DNA from: Micrasema longulum
Lineage: Eukaryota; Arthropoda; Insecta; Trichoptera; Brachycentridae
Direction of reading: 5' to 3'
Assembly: GCA_022494885.1 (NCBI GenBank)
Contig: JAGVSM010004879.1
Span: 1-64,000 of the forward strand
DNA: 64,000 nucleotides
The position numbers were made by a program, and so were the translations under genes. This document shows, one piece after another, positions 11,492 through 23,815 of this stretch; within the stretch, counting starts at the first letter, position 1; every line of letters starts with the position of its first letter. The notes under the pieces were generated by a model. The model was not told the DNA's origin. It ran no database searches and saw only the letters and a program-made list of their open reading frames with translations.

Positions 11492-11570
11492 GATGGCTAA
11501 CCCCTGTGGTTGGCATGTTCGCCTGCCATGCTTAAGATCCCGGGTTCGATTCTTGGCAAGGTGGATTAGA
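11492..11570 (+). mobile_element. tRNA-like SINE head (unclassified)
   Basis: GTGGTTGGCATGTTCGCCTG resembles an A box and adjacent anticodon arm. It is followed by CCCGGGTTCGATTCTTGGC, a B box. A genuine tRNA is unlikely, since there is no complementary acceptor stem. I take it as the 5' head of a degenerate SINE. Confidence 0.5.
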
Positions 11571-11755
11571 AATATTGATTTGAAAAGCGTACATTGTGAA
11601 ATAACACAGATTTCATCAGACACAGACTTCGACAAAATACATATCCTAACTATATAACTTTACATGTTTTTTTATGCGATTTTTTACATGCTTCACAACA
11701 CAAGTAACATCAACCCTGATAATGGCCACCCAGAAAAACGTATTGAGCAATCAGA

Positions 11756-11870
11756 TTGTGGTTCCGTGGCTAGTGCTGTGGATTCACGGATCAAAGGTCC
11801 AAGGTTCAAACATCAACTAGTGAATTATTGACCACTCCTTGAAAATTGCCTCAAAATTAATACATTTAGT
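11756..11870 (+). mobile_element. SINE family D head, copy 1
   Basis: CCGTGGCTAGTGCTGTGGA, then CAAAGGTCCAAGGTTCAAAC. The same order is at 61,995-62,110 (CCGTGGTAGTATTGTGGA, CAAAGGTCCCAGGCTTGAGC). The A/B boxes are degenerate. A GCCTCAAAATTAAT tail recalls the element at 32,047. Confidence 0.45.
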
Positions 11871-12365
11871 TGAATTGTAGTAAAGCAAACATTTCTTCAT
11901 TTTTAACCAAAAAAAATGTTATTATTATAAATTAGTAACTTCATAATTTTTGTAATGGAAAAGGCACACAATTTGCCAAGTAATTATGTTTGCTTAATTT
12001 TCCTGATACATTAAAGATAAATCATCTTAACGTTAACAAGAATGTTCTTTCAAAGAAATATAATTTTGAGGTTCAATGAATAACACGTATTTTTACATGA
12101 AATGTTTTTTCCAGTTCATTACTCGGCAAAACTTACCAAGCGTCTGAAAAGAATTATTGTGTAATTTGAGGACAATTTTAATAAAAGGTGAAAAGGACAT
12201 ATTTCGTTTACATTTTTAATTTAATGTAACTTCCTTTGTTAAAGATGAATCTTCTTCTTGTGATTTTAAAAAAGTTTTTACGCAGCGACATTATATTGTA
12301 TTTCAATTTAATTGTAAAAAATCACAACCAACAATAAATTATTCGATGCAGGCAGTAGATGTAGG
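11871..12365. other. Unassigned AT-rich spacer
   Basis: No supported feature. Confidence 0.35.
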
Positions 12366-12525
12366 TAAGTATAAATTAAGAGTTGAAATCAAATGTTTAA
12401 AATTAAAAGTAAAAGTTAAAATTAAAATGAAAAGTTTAAATTAAAATTAAGTTTAAAGTTTAAATTAAAAGTTAAAACTAAGAATTAAAATTAAAAAAAA
12501 ATAAAATTAAAAAGTTAAATATTGT
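12366..12525. repeat. Degenerate AATTAAAAGTT tandem low-complexity tract
   Basis: Irregular repetition of AAATTAAAA and AAAGTTTAAATT words runs for ~160 bp. The units vary in length, so it is a cryptic simple-sequence tract rather than a true satellite. Confidence 0.7.
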
Positions 12526-12659
12526 GAAGTTACGATACTGTACCTATGTTGTTTTATACATAATTGCAATTTATTTATTTAGCTTGTTTATGACGGTGCT
12601 AAGCTCACAGTTTTGTTCCCACTATGTAAAATATACACGTACGCACCCTTTTATCCGGT

Positions 12660-12778
12660 TTATTGTATTTTATAGTCCTAATGCTCCCACATAACTCCGT
12701 GAATAATTTCAACGCTTATTAGTTCATTGTTTACCTATTCGTTCTTATTTTTAAAGTAACCTCCTTATTCTTATTGAC
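12660..12778 (+). pseudogene. Non-LTR family Z fragment
   Basis: TATAGTCCTAATGCTCCCA and AATTTCAACGCTTATTAGTT correspond to 50,180-50,270 (tail of the Z ORF2). It is cut off at 12,778 exactly where the MITE begins, so the MITE landed in an old Z fragment. Confidence 0.55.
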
Positions 12779-15700
12779 AATGAGGAATTCCACTGTTTTC
12801 TAATTTATTTTTTTCTATTAGCGTACTACGAGTATTTAACTAAGCAAAAATGTTTATTTTTCTTTTTTTTTGTGCGTTATTTACAAAGATATGATTTTTT
12901 AATGTTACATTTATTAAATACCGCGCCAAATGTCTGTAATCAGTGTGTCACTTTTCAGTAGTGACGTCATGAAACGGTTGGCGTTCTTACTTTCACTGAC
13001 CTGACAAGAATCTATGGAATATTGCTTTGATTACTTCATTTAGTTGATCGTTATTTGCTCATTTCTATGTTATGGTTGTTTTTACGCACGTTTCGATTTA
13101 GAAAAACCTAGAAAGTTGACATAATTGTTTTGAAAGTTGTTTGGACCTTATCTTTAGCCGTAGACAGAATATTCTTGTTCAAACATCTAGTAACCATTTA
13201 TTACCAATTGACAACTATCACCCTCCACTATCGATACAAATTATGTCAAGTTCATTCAATATTGATCAATTACCACCCATTACCTCTTATCACCACAAAT
13301 TTGATAAAGGAGACTATCCAAGAATTAATGAATTTCTCTCTCAGATTGACTGGACATCTCTTTTTAGTAACATGAATATAAAAAAGGCTGTAAGTAAATT
13401 TAATGATCTATTGTCTCAAGCCATTGATCTGTTTATCCCAAAAGGAAAGTTTTTCAAACCTACATTCCCCCATTGGTTCAGTGTTGAACTCAAACAATTG
13501 ATTTTCAACAAAAAAAAAATCATAAGCTATATAAAGAGACAGCTAATTTATTGTACTATCGTCAATTTTCTCACCTTAGAGAATTGTGCAAAATCGAATG
13601 TGGCAAAAATCACAAGACATATATAGAAAATACAGAATCAAAACTAACCCATAATCCTAAAGGATTCTGGCAATTTGTCGCAAAAAAACGTTCTGAAAGT
13701 AATATTCTTTCCAGTGTGATATCTAATGCTATTCACATTACTGGTAGTCAAGATATTGCAGATCTTTTTGCTGATCATTTTTCTTCTGTATATTCTGTTA
13801 ACAATATTTCCTGTGCTTTAAATAACTCTTCCCTGAATTATTTAGATACTGTAGATCTTAGTAAGTGTGAAATATCTATTGGTGAAGTATTTTATTGTTT
13901 AAAAAGATTAGGCAGGAAAAAATGTATTGGTCCTGATGGTATTCCTGAACTGTTGTTAAATGAATGCAAATATATACTGTCCTCGCCCATTTGTATACTG
14001 TTTAATATGTCTCTTTCCTGTGGCACATTTCCTGATTCTTGGAAAACGTCATATTTCAGGCCAATTTTCAAGTCAGGTGACAAGTTTGATGTTAAAAATT
14101 ATAGACCTATATCAATGTTATCTCTTGTTCCGAAAATATTTGAATCTATTATAACAAAAAAAATAACACCTGTATTCAAAAATGTGTTGATAGATCAACA
14201 ACATGGATTTTGAGCTGCCAAATCCACTACAACCAATATGTTTGATTAAACTACTGCTATTCCTTGTGCTCTCGAAGACAATCTTCAGGCTGATGTGCTT
14301 TAAACAGACTTTTCTAAAGCTTTCGATAAAGTCAATCTGACTAAATTACAAGCCATTGGTACAAGAGATTCTTTATTATCATTTTTCAGGTCTTACCTAA
14401 GTGAAAGAAAATAGTTGATTTAAATTAATAATTTCTTGTCTTCTCCAATCACTGTTTCTTCTGGAGTACCTCAAGGAGCCCACTTTGCTCCATTATTATT
14501 TAATATTTTTATAAATGATATTATCAATGTTTTTCGAAATACAAAATTCTGGCTTTTTGCTGATGACAACAAGGTACTTAAACTGATTGAATCTCCCAAT
14601 GATTGTCTTCTTTTTCATCATGATATCAATTGTTTTAATGAATGGTGCGACATCAATTGTCTTTAACTTAACATTGACAAATGTAAAATAATATCTTTCT
14701 CGCGACGAAAAAAACCTAAACAATTCAACTACAAACTAAAAAATACTTCCTTTTCAATAGTTTCGTCAATAAAAGATGCCAAGGCATTACTTTAGATAGT
14801 AAAGTCTCCTGTCGTGAACACATTAATAATATTGTGAACAAATCTCTCAAACTTCTCGGTTTTATCAAAAGAGTGACGGCGGACTTCAAAAATATTAATA
14901 CCACCAAAACTCTTTATTGCTCACTAGTTCAACCCCATCTAGAATACGCTTCTCTTATTTGGTCTCCATTCTACAAGACTCATATTGACCATATCGAGTC
15001 TGTCTTACACCGTTTTCTAAGAAAAGTGGCATGGTTGCTCAGATAACAAGAGGTTAATTATTCTTATTTTGAAATAGAGCAATCTCTTAATCTGTCTTCA
15101 TTGGAGAGACGTAGAACTGAGATGGACCTTATATGCATTTTCAAAATACTTAATGCTTTAAGTGATGTCCCATCTCAGTTGCAATCAATTTCTTTTCATG
15201 TTCCCCCGACCGAGTCACCAGAAGTCAAAATCTGCTATTTATAAAATCTTCTAAGAGCAACTTTGGTTTTTATGCCCCAATGTCCAGAATGTGTAGATTA
15301 GTCAATTCATCACATGACTTGGAATTTTTCGGGATAGATCTTCCGGCTTTTCGTAGATCTCTTCGCGACTAAACAGTGTGGGATGAAGTTGGATTGGCAT
15401 GGTTTAGCTCAAAGTTTTAGGTCTTTCGTTTTTTTTAATATATTGTATACAATTATTGTTTTGCCCTTGTTTGTCTTTGCCAAATAGTTTTATGTTCTTT
15501 TTGTTCAGTTTCTTGCATTTAGGTTTCTTCATGTAACTATTGTAACTGGCTTAGGCCGTATATATAATAAATAAATAAATAAATTTAAAAAATAATCTGT
15601 GGTTGAAATGTCAAATTATACAAATTATACTCTTTTTTCTATGGTCAAAACGTTGCGGGGGCTTTAAAGCGAAAACCGGAAATACTACACGTAGATATAA

Positions 15701-15871
15701 GGAGTGACGTCATTATTTACGATTTTAAAATGAATACTATTTTTAACATTTTTTATTTATTTTTGCGTGCGTTTTTGAGATATTTTATTCCACTTCAACT
15801 TTTTTAAATATTCACGTGTACACGAAAACATTTAAAAAAAATAATTCTTGGTTCGACTGGAATTCCTCATT
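12779..15871 (+). mobile_element. MITE-1 copy 1, split by a retrotransposon
   Basis: Terminal inverted repeats AATGAGGAATTCC (12,779-12,791) and GGAATTCCTCATT (15,859-15,871) bound two arms, 12,779-13,125 and 15,592-15,871. Together they match, inverted, the uninterrupted 619-bp copy at 31,326-31,944. The arms hold GTGACGTCAT motifs. No transposase is encoded, so this is a non-autonomous DNA element. Its own target duplication is not clear. The palindromic GGAATTCC core of the terminus is distinctive, and I do not recognise the superfamily. Confidence 0.8.
13126..15591 (+). pseudogene. 5'-truncated Jockey/I-like non-LTR retrotransposon
   Basis: The ORF2 remnant starts in the end of the endonuclease domain (LDLIFS-like, then YHPPLSIQ) and continues through the linker (PHWFSVELKQLIFNKKK) into RT. 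RT blocks are KCIGPDGIPELLL, FRPIFKSGDKFDVKNYRPIS, TDFSKAFDKV, GVPQGAHFAPLLFNIFINDI and the catalytic box FADD, then LVQPHLEYASLIWSPF. It is dead. A frameshift lies in an A-run near 13,511. Stops include a TGA after QQHGF (14,211), others in blocks 3-4, and a second frameshift near 14,780. The 3' end is a (TAAA)n tail at 15,566-15,586. Flanking ATAAT (13,121-13,125 and 15,592-15,596) is a likely target duplication inside MITE-1. Confidence 0.9.
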
Positions 15872-16861
15872 AATCATATTTCCTCTTTTACTCATAAATT
15901 AATTATGCAGTTTGACTTTGGAAACATCTCCCATACTCTATCAAAGATTAATCGTTAACACAATAATTTTGCAACACCTTTTATTTTATTGATTGTTTGT
16001 AAGAAATTGCCACTCAACAGATGGAAGAGTGTGGAACGCTGTTCTGCGGTACTGAAACTAAAATATTGAAAAAAAACTTTTTTCGTATATTTAGCACGTT
16101 TTTCGGAATTAATTTAATTCAATAAGGTTGTATTCGCGTTATATTAATATTCCATCAATCCTGTGTTTCTTAAAGCGTAGAACAAAAACAGCTAACCGTG
16201 ACTATGTGAAAATGATCGCGTTTAATTACAACCCCAGCGTGTGAAGTAAATTAAGAAACGAGAAAATTAAATTTTGCCTTAAGTTTCATGTCAAAATGAA
16301 CGATATCAGAAATATTTTGAATTTACCGAAATGTTTAAAAATAAGTTCTGGAATTCATTGCCTAGAAAGCTTTATAAGATTGATGAATACCGAGGTAGCG
16401 AACAATTTAAGGAGAGAATATGAAAGTGTACTTAAGACTGTTTGTTTAAATGATAATTTTACACACTGCGTAACATTTACTATTCAGCTTATTTCTAATA
16501 TCTTTCTAATATTCATATTTGATTTAACAAATCGGTCTAAAAAGTGCCAAAAAAATAAGTATTTTAAGGCGTTGCCTAGTAGGAGTTATAATTCATTTGA
16601 ATTTCACCCAAACTAATAAAGGTTTTAAAATCGAAATTGAAGAATTATAGACATACGGACATTTTAACAAAATAATGAATATTACAAAATTTATAATGTG
16701 ATCGTTTCAACAAGCCTATCACATGTCATAAGCCGTGGAAATGCTTATACTTCTGTATTTTGTTTTTTTAAATGGTTTCCTTCTTTTAAATTATTATGGA
16801 AAACATAAAAAAGCACATAGTTTTTCTATTTTATATGGGTTTAGTGTATATTATTTTAAGC
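15872..16861. other. Unassigned AT-rich region
   Basis: The 106-codon open frame at 16,296-16,616 (start MNDIRNILNLPKCLKISSGI) has no recognisable domain. CAACAGATGGAAGAGTGTGG at ~16,017 resembles a word in repeat Y. No gene call is justified. Confidence 0.35.
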
Positions 16862-17260
16862 AATTTAGTTTTCTATTTTCTTGATGCATCCATAAAAATA
16901 GTCAAGCGCACTCCTCTTGCCAGGTTTACAATAAAAATAAATATGTGTATCATCCGCACAGGAGTAAGACAACAATCCACATTCTTTGATTACTGTCTCT
17001 CTGTTTTTTAGCATATATGAGAAAGAAGAGTGGTCCAAGTGCTGAGCCTTGAGACACTCCAGTAGATACTTGGAAAATGGATGAGCTATTACCCTGGAAC
17101 ACAATTGCATACTCTTATTCATGAAGGCATGATCTGAACCATACGTGAGCCTGATCACGGATACCACAAGTTTTCTCCATGCGTTCAAGCAAAATACTAT
17201 GGTCTACAGTATAAAATGCAGTCCTCATGTCCTGCTAAAATAAACCAAAGTAGGGAACAA
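16862..17260 (-). pseudogene. L2/CR1-like RT fragment
   Basis: Minus-strand frames carry ILLERMEKTCGIRDQAHVWF, then QGNSSS and VSTGVSQGSALGPL, and KECGLLSYSCADDTHIYFYC, ending KKIEN. They match 47,890-48,235 almost residue for residue. The YADD box is CADD here, and frameshifts divide it, so this is a ~400-bp internal remnant without ends. Confidence 0.8.
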
Positions 17261-17400
17261 AATGCCGAACACTCTTCTTGTGAAACGATTGACTACTGTC
17301 AACAGGCTGGCTTCTCCTGAAGAGTTCTAAGTAGTTTCCTCTCTCTATGAGCAAATGCTGAGAAGTTCCTGAATTCCACTTTAGAATATCCTTTCTGATC
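17245..17400 (+). repeat. Short dispersed repeat U, copy 1
   Basis: AAAATGCCGAACACTCTTC, TCTCCTGAAGAGTTCT and GAGCAAATGCTGAGAAG recur in the same order at 35,875-36,030 (AAAATGCCGAACACTCTTCG, TTCTGGTGAGTTTTCTG, GAGCAAATGCAAAAAAGC). No coding seen. Confidence 0.5.
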
Positions 17401-18259
17401 CCAACAGTTTAGCTTAAATAAAAGTAATATAATAGCAGAAAAGTCTTATTTCTTAAATATAAACCTTGTATTTTATAAGCCAGGTTAAAAATAAAGCAAC
17501 TCCCAAATAAAATATTTAACAAAATCCTTCATGTTCAAAAGAGCCTACAACTCCAGGTGACTAGAGTCCATCGCCGCGGCGCGTCGTATCTGACATTACT
17601 CTTATCACTTCCGTCTCCGTGAAGTGAAAACGTCTATATGCTGATAACCTTACCGAAAATAGAGAATTATGCTTAATATAATTAACGATCCTATAAAAAA
17701 AACTATTTTTAATACGACGGGAAGATTAAAAATAGAATGAAAATTAGAAAGATCTTCCATATCTAGATATATATCTAGTTGCGATTTTTTTTAAAGTGGA
17801 GTGACATTAACTTTCTTAGTGGCTTGCGAAGAAATGCTGCACCATAGATGCATTAAATCTTTGTCGTAAAATGTCACCAATGAAATCGCTCATTTCAATT
17901 ATATTATTATTGCTTTTTCGGATCAGGGGATTTTTATTCCCAGAGAAATTGACAAATACTTTTTGCCCACAATTCAATATTGCTACGATTTCTCAAATTT
18001 CAAATGTAACCGGTATTTTTTTTCGTGTGAGACATTTTAATTTGTAATTCTGTCTCTTATCAAACTAATGATGGCAGTTTTTAAAAACATTTGTGCTCTG
18101 TAAGAATACTAAAATACTCGTGGAACGCCTCACTAACGGAAAACGCTTGCAAATTGTGGTGTAAATTTACTTAAAAGATCAGTGTTCAGTCTGTCAGACG
18201 TATAGGACTTTAATGTGTGACAACTTTTGTAACAGCATTGTTGCCAAAAATGGAAAATG
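17401..18259. other. Unassigned AT-rich region
   Basis: A small GC-rich patch (GCCGCGGCGCGTCG, ~17,573) is notable, but I see nothing interpretable. Confidence 0.3.
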
Positions 18260-18720
18260 AAAAAATTTTTGAGAAGGAAATAAAAGCAATTCTAGGCATT
18301 TATAGGACTCATGACCTGTCAAAGTCAACAGATGGAAGAGTTAAGGAAATTAAGATGTTTAAATAGGTGCAGCATGGTGAATGCTTCGCAGTGTGTAAAG
18401 CGGCCACTTAAACCAGCCAATGACAGGACATACGCCCTGTAAATAAACAACTACAATAGTGTAAGTCACCCTCCAAGCACAAGAGTTATTCTCTTTTCTT
18501 GGAGAGTTACAGTGATAACATTTACTTGATGTGTAAAAGTAGATATGTAGAGAATTTTTTTTAAAACATGTACCTTTTATGAAATTTATTAATATTTTTT
18601 TTTTTTTAAATGTCTAGACTTTTTTATTCCCTTCTCAAAAAAAATTTCCCTCTCTGTTGCGACATATTTAAACGCTGCTCTGTTACGGCACTGAAACTGA
18701 AAACTGAAGCCCCTCTCAAG
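18260..18720. repeat. Repeat family Y, composite or inverted copies
   Basis: GGCATTTATAGGACTCATGA (+) at ~18,296 is followed by inverted-orientation Y sequence: TGTGTAAAGCGGCCACTTAA and CCAGCCAATGACAGGACATA at 18,392-18,435. Further on, TCCCTCTCTGTTGCGACATA (18,647) is again Y-like on the minus strand. Two pieces in opposite orientation suggest nested or foldback copies. Confidence 0.5.
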
Positions 18721-20959
18721 GCTGTATCGAAAACCTTAAAAAGGTGTGAACTATTATTAGCATCCCAAAGAGGTCTTTAATTTCAAGTATAAGGTATCAG
18801 GTGCTGTGGTGAAAAGCGTGCATGTGTCCTAAAGCTAGCCTCTCTGTGGCACGCCTTCCCTCGTTACCTCGGTGCGCTTTGAAAGCTCCGAGCATAGAGC
18901 TTTGCAGCTTAATGAACTAGTCCCGTCGAGTCGGTTTATTAATAATTTGCGACGGTTTTGTATCACGTAATTGAATTCATTTACGTTGCGTGGTTCGTGT
19001 ATTGTTCTCGGTGTCAAACAAAGTCTCGCAATTTTCCTGTTTTATGATGCAACTTTGTTCTGTTCTGCGCTGGTAGCAGCTTTAACTCTTTGTATCAATT
19101 TATTGTGAAGGATGATTATCCAGCAGCGAATTACGTTAATATACTAACGACAAAAACAGCATTATTTTGTCATATTTTCATTGACATATTTTTCAAACGC
19201 ATTTAACAAACAAACTCATATATATTTTTATTTATTTATCAAAAATATTATGCACAATTTAATATTACGTTCCCATGGAGTTTTGAGAAAACCTTACCTG
19301 AAGACAAGCAAATGACAACATTTATTATTGATATATGTATTTAAGGGTGTTAGAAGCAAACTTAAAAACCTCCACCGAAAACGGAAAATTAGTTGTTGAT
19401 GCCAAAATAAACCACACATAAAAACCTAATTACAAAAATAATAGCTTAATTCAAAATCGTCTCTAAATCTTGCAAAATAGATTTTAATTCAGACATCGCA
19501 AACTAAGCATTCTCCATTAGTTAGTGAAGCATAATTAGAAATCTCGCAATTCTTTTTTAAAGTTTTTTGCATTATATTTAGTAACTTCTTCAATGAAGAT
19601 TTTTAATTTTGCTTCTAGCATCCTCATTTATATCTTAACTTTTAACAATTGTGTACAAAAACAGAGATAAAATTATGGTTTATATGGATATATATTTTTA
19701 TACAGAAAAATTTTTTTTACTGACATTTTTTGGTGGAACTGTATTTTAATTATAATAATAAAAATACCTTTATAGTGTTATTCCACTTTTATTTTTAATT
19801 TTTGCCTGTGGACCGGATTTCGCTGTAAACAACATTGTCAGACCGGTCTGAATATGTTGATCATAATATTTATGTTATAAATTCAAACATTTACATATAG
19901 ACAATTATTTGATTTTTAATTTCAACAGAAGCAAAAAAATATTATGGAATGTGTTCCTCGAAGTCTTGGATTTCAAGGTATATTAAAAAATGAGTATATA
20001 TGTGGGACATAAAACAAAGGCATATTGGTTTATATTACGCAGTGCGTAATGATATCACGTTGATACCTCACAAGCTTTTTAAAGCTCCAAATGTTATCGT
20101 CTCATAGAAGTTATTTATGTCTGTCGAAATATCTTTCTTCCCGTGTAATTGTTTTTCTGGTGAAGTTTATAAAGTGTTAAAAGTTTAAAATTGGTTTAAT
20201 TGTCTCCTGCAGACTATTTAAAAAACGCTTTGATGTATGTACAACTTGTTATTTAGTAATTAATCGACAAAATTGTGTTGCTCAAACGTAGCCACAACTT
20301 CTGAGTGGATTAATCTAAACAATTAAGTTGGATAAATTCAACTATTAATTACCGTAGAAAACACGCTTACAAGTAATTAATAGTGGTTCCAAATCTATTT
20401 CTATTGATTTTATGTTCTTAACAATATATCAAGAATCTGGGGAACGGGCTCAAACAATGTAAATTCTCATCCTATAAATTACATTCGAAGTGTATTTTGT
20501 TGGTAGAAACTTCTTACAAATAACATCAATTAGAACTTCAGAAACTTAAATGAACTGAGCTAATATTTTTAATTGATAGATTTTTCAGCGGGGGTTATAT
20601 AACTTTTTGGAGCGAATATATTAACAAATTGATAATCTTGGTTTCTAGATGTAATGTTTATTATTATTTTGGTATTTTCTTTGTGAAATTTAGTTTTAAA
20701 TCTAAATTTTTCAGCAAAACATTATATTTTTTTACAAATTTAAATTATGGTATTTTTTATAATGAAAAAATAAAAAATAATTGACTCTTGAAGTTAGGAA
20801 TTTCGTGTTTTCACCGTTGGTAGGATTAGTTAGATAGTAAAATAAAAAGAAAAATTAAAAATAACAATCTAAAAAAAAATAACACTAAACACGTTAAAAC
20901 ATAATAAAATATAGATCATACATAGTTACAAACATAATCAATGTACAAAATAATTCAAT
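18721..20959. other. Unassigned AT-rich region, ~2.2 kb
   Basis: No RT, SINE or MITE relationship is recognised. The stretch at 18,830-19,010 is less AT-rich but its frames carry no motif. A short CCGG-containing pair occurs near 19,812-19,846 (GGACCGGATTT / AGACCGGTCTG). Confidence 0.35.
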
Positions 20960-21832
20960 CTTGTAAATCTTTCTCTTGACGAAAAAAACCTATACAATTT
21001 AATTATAAACTAAACAATATTCCCCTTTCAATGGTTTCGCCAATAAAGGATAATGGCATTACTTTAGATAGTAAACTCTCCTACCGTGAACGCATTTATA
21101 ATATTGTAAACAAATCTCTCAAACTTATCGGTTTTATTAATTGAATGACGACGGACTTCAAAAATATTAATTCCATCAAAACTCTTTATTGCTCACTATC
21201 TAGAATATGCTTTTCCAATTTGGTCTAGGACTCATATTGACCATATCGAGTCTGTCCAACACGTTTTTTTATGAAAAGTGGCATGGTTGCTCGGATTGCA
21301 AAGGGGTAAATATTTCTATTTTGAAATACAGCAATCTCTTAATCTGTTATCATTGACGAAACGTAGAACTGAGATGAACCTTATATACATTTTCAAAATA
21401 CTTAATGCTATAAGTGATGTCCCATCTCTGTTGCAATAGATTTCTTTTTATATTCCCAACCGTATCACCAGAATTCAAAATCTGCTATTTTTAAATCATC
21501 TAAGAACAACTTTTGTTTTTATGCCCCAATGTCCAGAATGAGTAGATTAGTTAATTCGTCATACAACTTGGAATATTCCGTTTTTTTTAGATCTCTTCGC
21601 CACTTAAACAGTGTAGGATGAAGATGTATTGAAACAGTTTAGCTCGAAGTCTCCTATGTTTATTGTGTTTGAATATATTGTATACCATTATTTAATTACC
21701 CTTGTTTATCTTTGCTTTATAGTTTTATAATCTTTTTGTTCAGTTTCTTATATATATATATATACATGTTTTTTCATGTAACTTTTATAATTGACTTAGG
21801 CCGTACATAAATATAATAAATAAATTCATTAA
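20960..21832 (+). pseudogene. Jockey/I-like 3' end, second copy
   Basis: It is nucleotide-similar to 14,690-15,586: TCTTGACGAAAAAAACCTA, CTAAACTCTCCTACCGTGAA and GACCATATCGAGTCTGTCC, ending in an ATAATAAATAAATT tail. It is a 5'-truncated copy of the same family that lost pieces internally (for example LEYA.LIWSPF is compressed). Many stops. Non-functional. Confidence 0.8.
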
Positions 21833-21972
21833 AATCAATCGAAAATAATGCAAAAACTCTAACGTTATAAACATTTTAACATGGATCAAAAACGGTAAAT
21901 TTAAGTAGTTAGTCATGTAATAAAATAACAATTCATACAATATTGAATAATAAAATAAAACATCGAGATATA

Positions 21973-22237
21973 TGTCGTCATCGTCGTCATTCCTTTTCTG
22001 CACCTAATGGTGCATAAGGCACTGCATTATTACACCAAACGCAGCGTATCTTGATCATTTCTGTTACATGAAGGTAAGATGATCAGTGTTAAGCTTCAGG
22101 TGCCGGTCCAGGGACTATGAAATATTCTAGTGTAAAAACACATTTTTAAATAAATATTTCATGTCAACCAGTTCGCGAATCGAACCCAAGACCTCTTGCG
22201 TGGTAGGCACACGCACTTACCACTGTTAGGCCGACAA
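21973..22237 (-). mobile_element. SINE family B, copy 2 (near full length)
   Basis: On the minus strand it has TTGTCGGCCTAACAGTGGTA, the B box GGGTTCGATTCGCGAACTGG (near 22,165-22,185), GGACCGGCACCTGAAGC, GATACGCTGCGTTTGG and CCTTATGCACCATTAGGTGC, ending in GATGACGACG. It is inverted relative to 911-1,197. Confidence 0.8.
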
Positions 22238-22947
22238 ATATATTATATGTTAAGAAGGAATAAGGATAAAAATTAAAATCAATAAATTAATGATGAAATA
22301 AATCTACTTATTGATTTTATGAATTGATATTTTTTTTTTACCATTGGCATTTTTTAAATTAAATATTTACGTAGTTACCGCAAATAATATACGAAAACAA
22401 TTCAATATCAAAATATAAAATCAAAGTTTTTTTTTGTTTTCGTTCCCCGCACTTTTTTAAGTCTATCTTCAAGATTTCATGGCAAGTTCTCTTTGTATTC
22501 CCACACGTCAAAGCTTAACTTTTGCTTTAGTTTTCAAGGATCTCTGTATACCGCAAACTACCGTCATAATTCCTTGTAAATCCTTCATACTTAAGCACAA
22601 TGCTCTCTTTGGGCTTGTTCGTACAACAAGGAAATTAGGCTCGTTATGTAGAACGTTTGAAAGACAAATTTGGACGGTTACAGTGCGCAAGGATTAATTA
22701 GGAGGAAGTAATTAAATCGATCAGATTGAATCTATGATGCGATTAGAGAAATGAAAGCTTATACGAAAGATAAACCTATGAGCTTTATAGAGTATAAAAC
22801 ATTCGCTCTGTGAATTTGCATTATTTTAATGAATAAATTAAAAAAAAGTACATGTAAAAGCTATTAAATATGGTAAACAAATGCTAGTTAGAGCAGTGTT
22901 TTTTTATGTTTGTATTTTTTTCGTTGGGGTATCTCTTTGGTTTCTCA
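22238..22947. other. Unassigned AT-rich spacer
   Basis: The overlapping opposite-strand frames at 22,480-22,697 are ~60-72 codons and carry no recognised motif. Confidence 0.35.
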
Positions 22948-23815
22948 CAATTTATTTATTTATTTATTAACGGACATTGTTCCTTTATTCAATTCATAGG
23001 GAATTAATTTTACAATATAAGAACAGTTAAAAACATTAAAAAATAAGAAAAAAGCATTGATATGGACTATTTATTTAGTGCTCGTTTAAATATAAAAAAG
23101 GCCAGATCTTGTCTCAGTCTTGAGTTAACAATACGACAAAGACGAGTCATTGTAGAATTATGGCCATAGTTTGTTCTATGCTGATCGATGGACAGTACTT
23201 CATTGTTTCTTAACCCACGAGTCGGAATATGGAATTTTACCTGTCTCATTATTGATGGCCCATCGATTATACCATTTAGTATGCCGAACATAATATATAT
23301 ATGAAGTCAATATTAGTTCTACGTTTTTGCAGACTAGAAATGTTTAACATTGACTCTATATCAGCATATGAATAGTTACCTCTCTCTAGTCCAAGAATCC
23401 ACGCTACTTTTCAAAACAAGCGATGTTGGGTTGATTCAATAAGATTTATGCGATTCACATAGAATGGATACCAGACTACGGATACATATTGTAGAAGAGG
23501 GCGGAAAGTTGAGCAATAAAGAGTTTTTATAGTGCAGACATTAGTAAAATCAGAGGATATTCTGTTAACGAAGCCAAGTAACTTCAGTGATTTATTTACT
23601 ATATTATCTATATGCTCTTTGTATGCCAGTTTAAAGTCCAGAACAACTCTCAAATCTCTGATGGCCTTAACAACATCAATTTTGGAGTTTTCTATTAGGT
23701 ACTCGAAGGAAATCGGTTGTTTTGTTCTATCTAATGACATTATTTTGCATTTTTTACTATTTAGTTCTAATATTTTGATTTTACACCATTTGGTGGGAAA
23801 ACGAGTTCTCACATG
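22948..23815 (-). pseudogene. Jockey/I-like non-LTR 3' end, third copy
   Basis: The minus strand gives KKCKIMSLDRTKQPISFEYL, AYKEHIDNIVNKSLKLLGFV, TIKTLYCSTFRPLLQYVSVV and YPFYVNRINLIESTQHR. After a frame change it gives IMFGILNGIIDGPSIMRQVK and RGLRNNEVLS. It parallels NNIVNKSLKLLGFIKR...LYCSLVQPHLEYA of the 13-15 kb element but is divergent enough to be a subfamily. The 3' tail (TAAA)n lies at 22,948-22,970 on the minus strand. Confidence 0.8.

Noticed and set aside
13892..14083. Minus-strand frame inside the RT
   Set aside because: It is a shadow of the RT coding frame on the plus strand.
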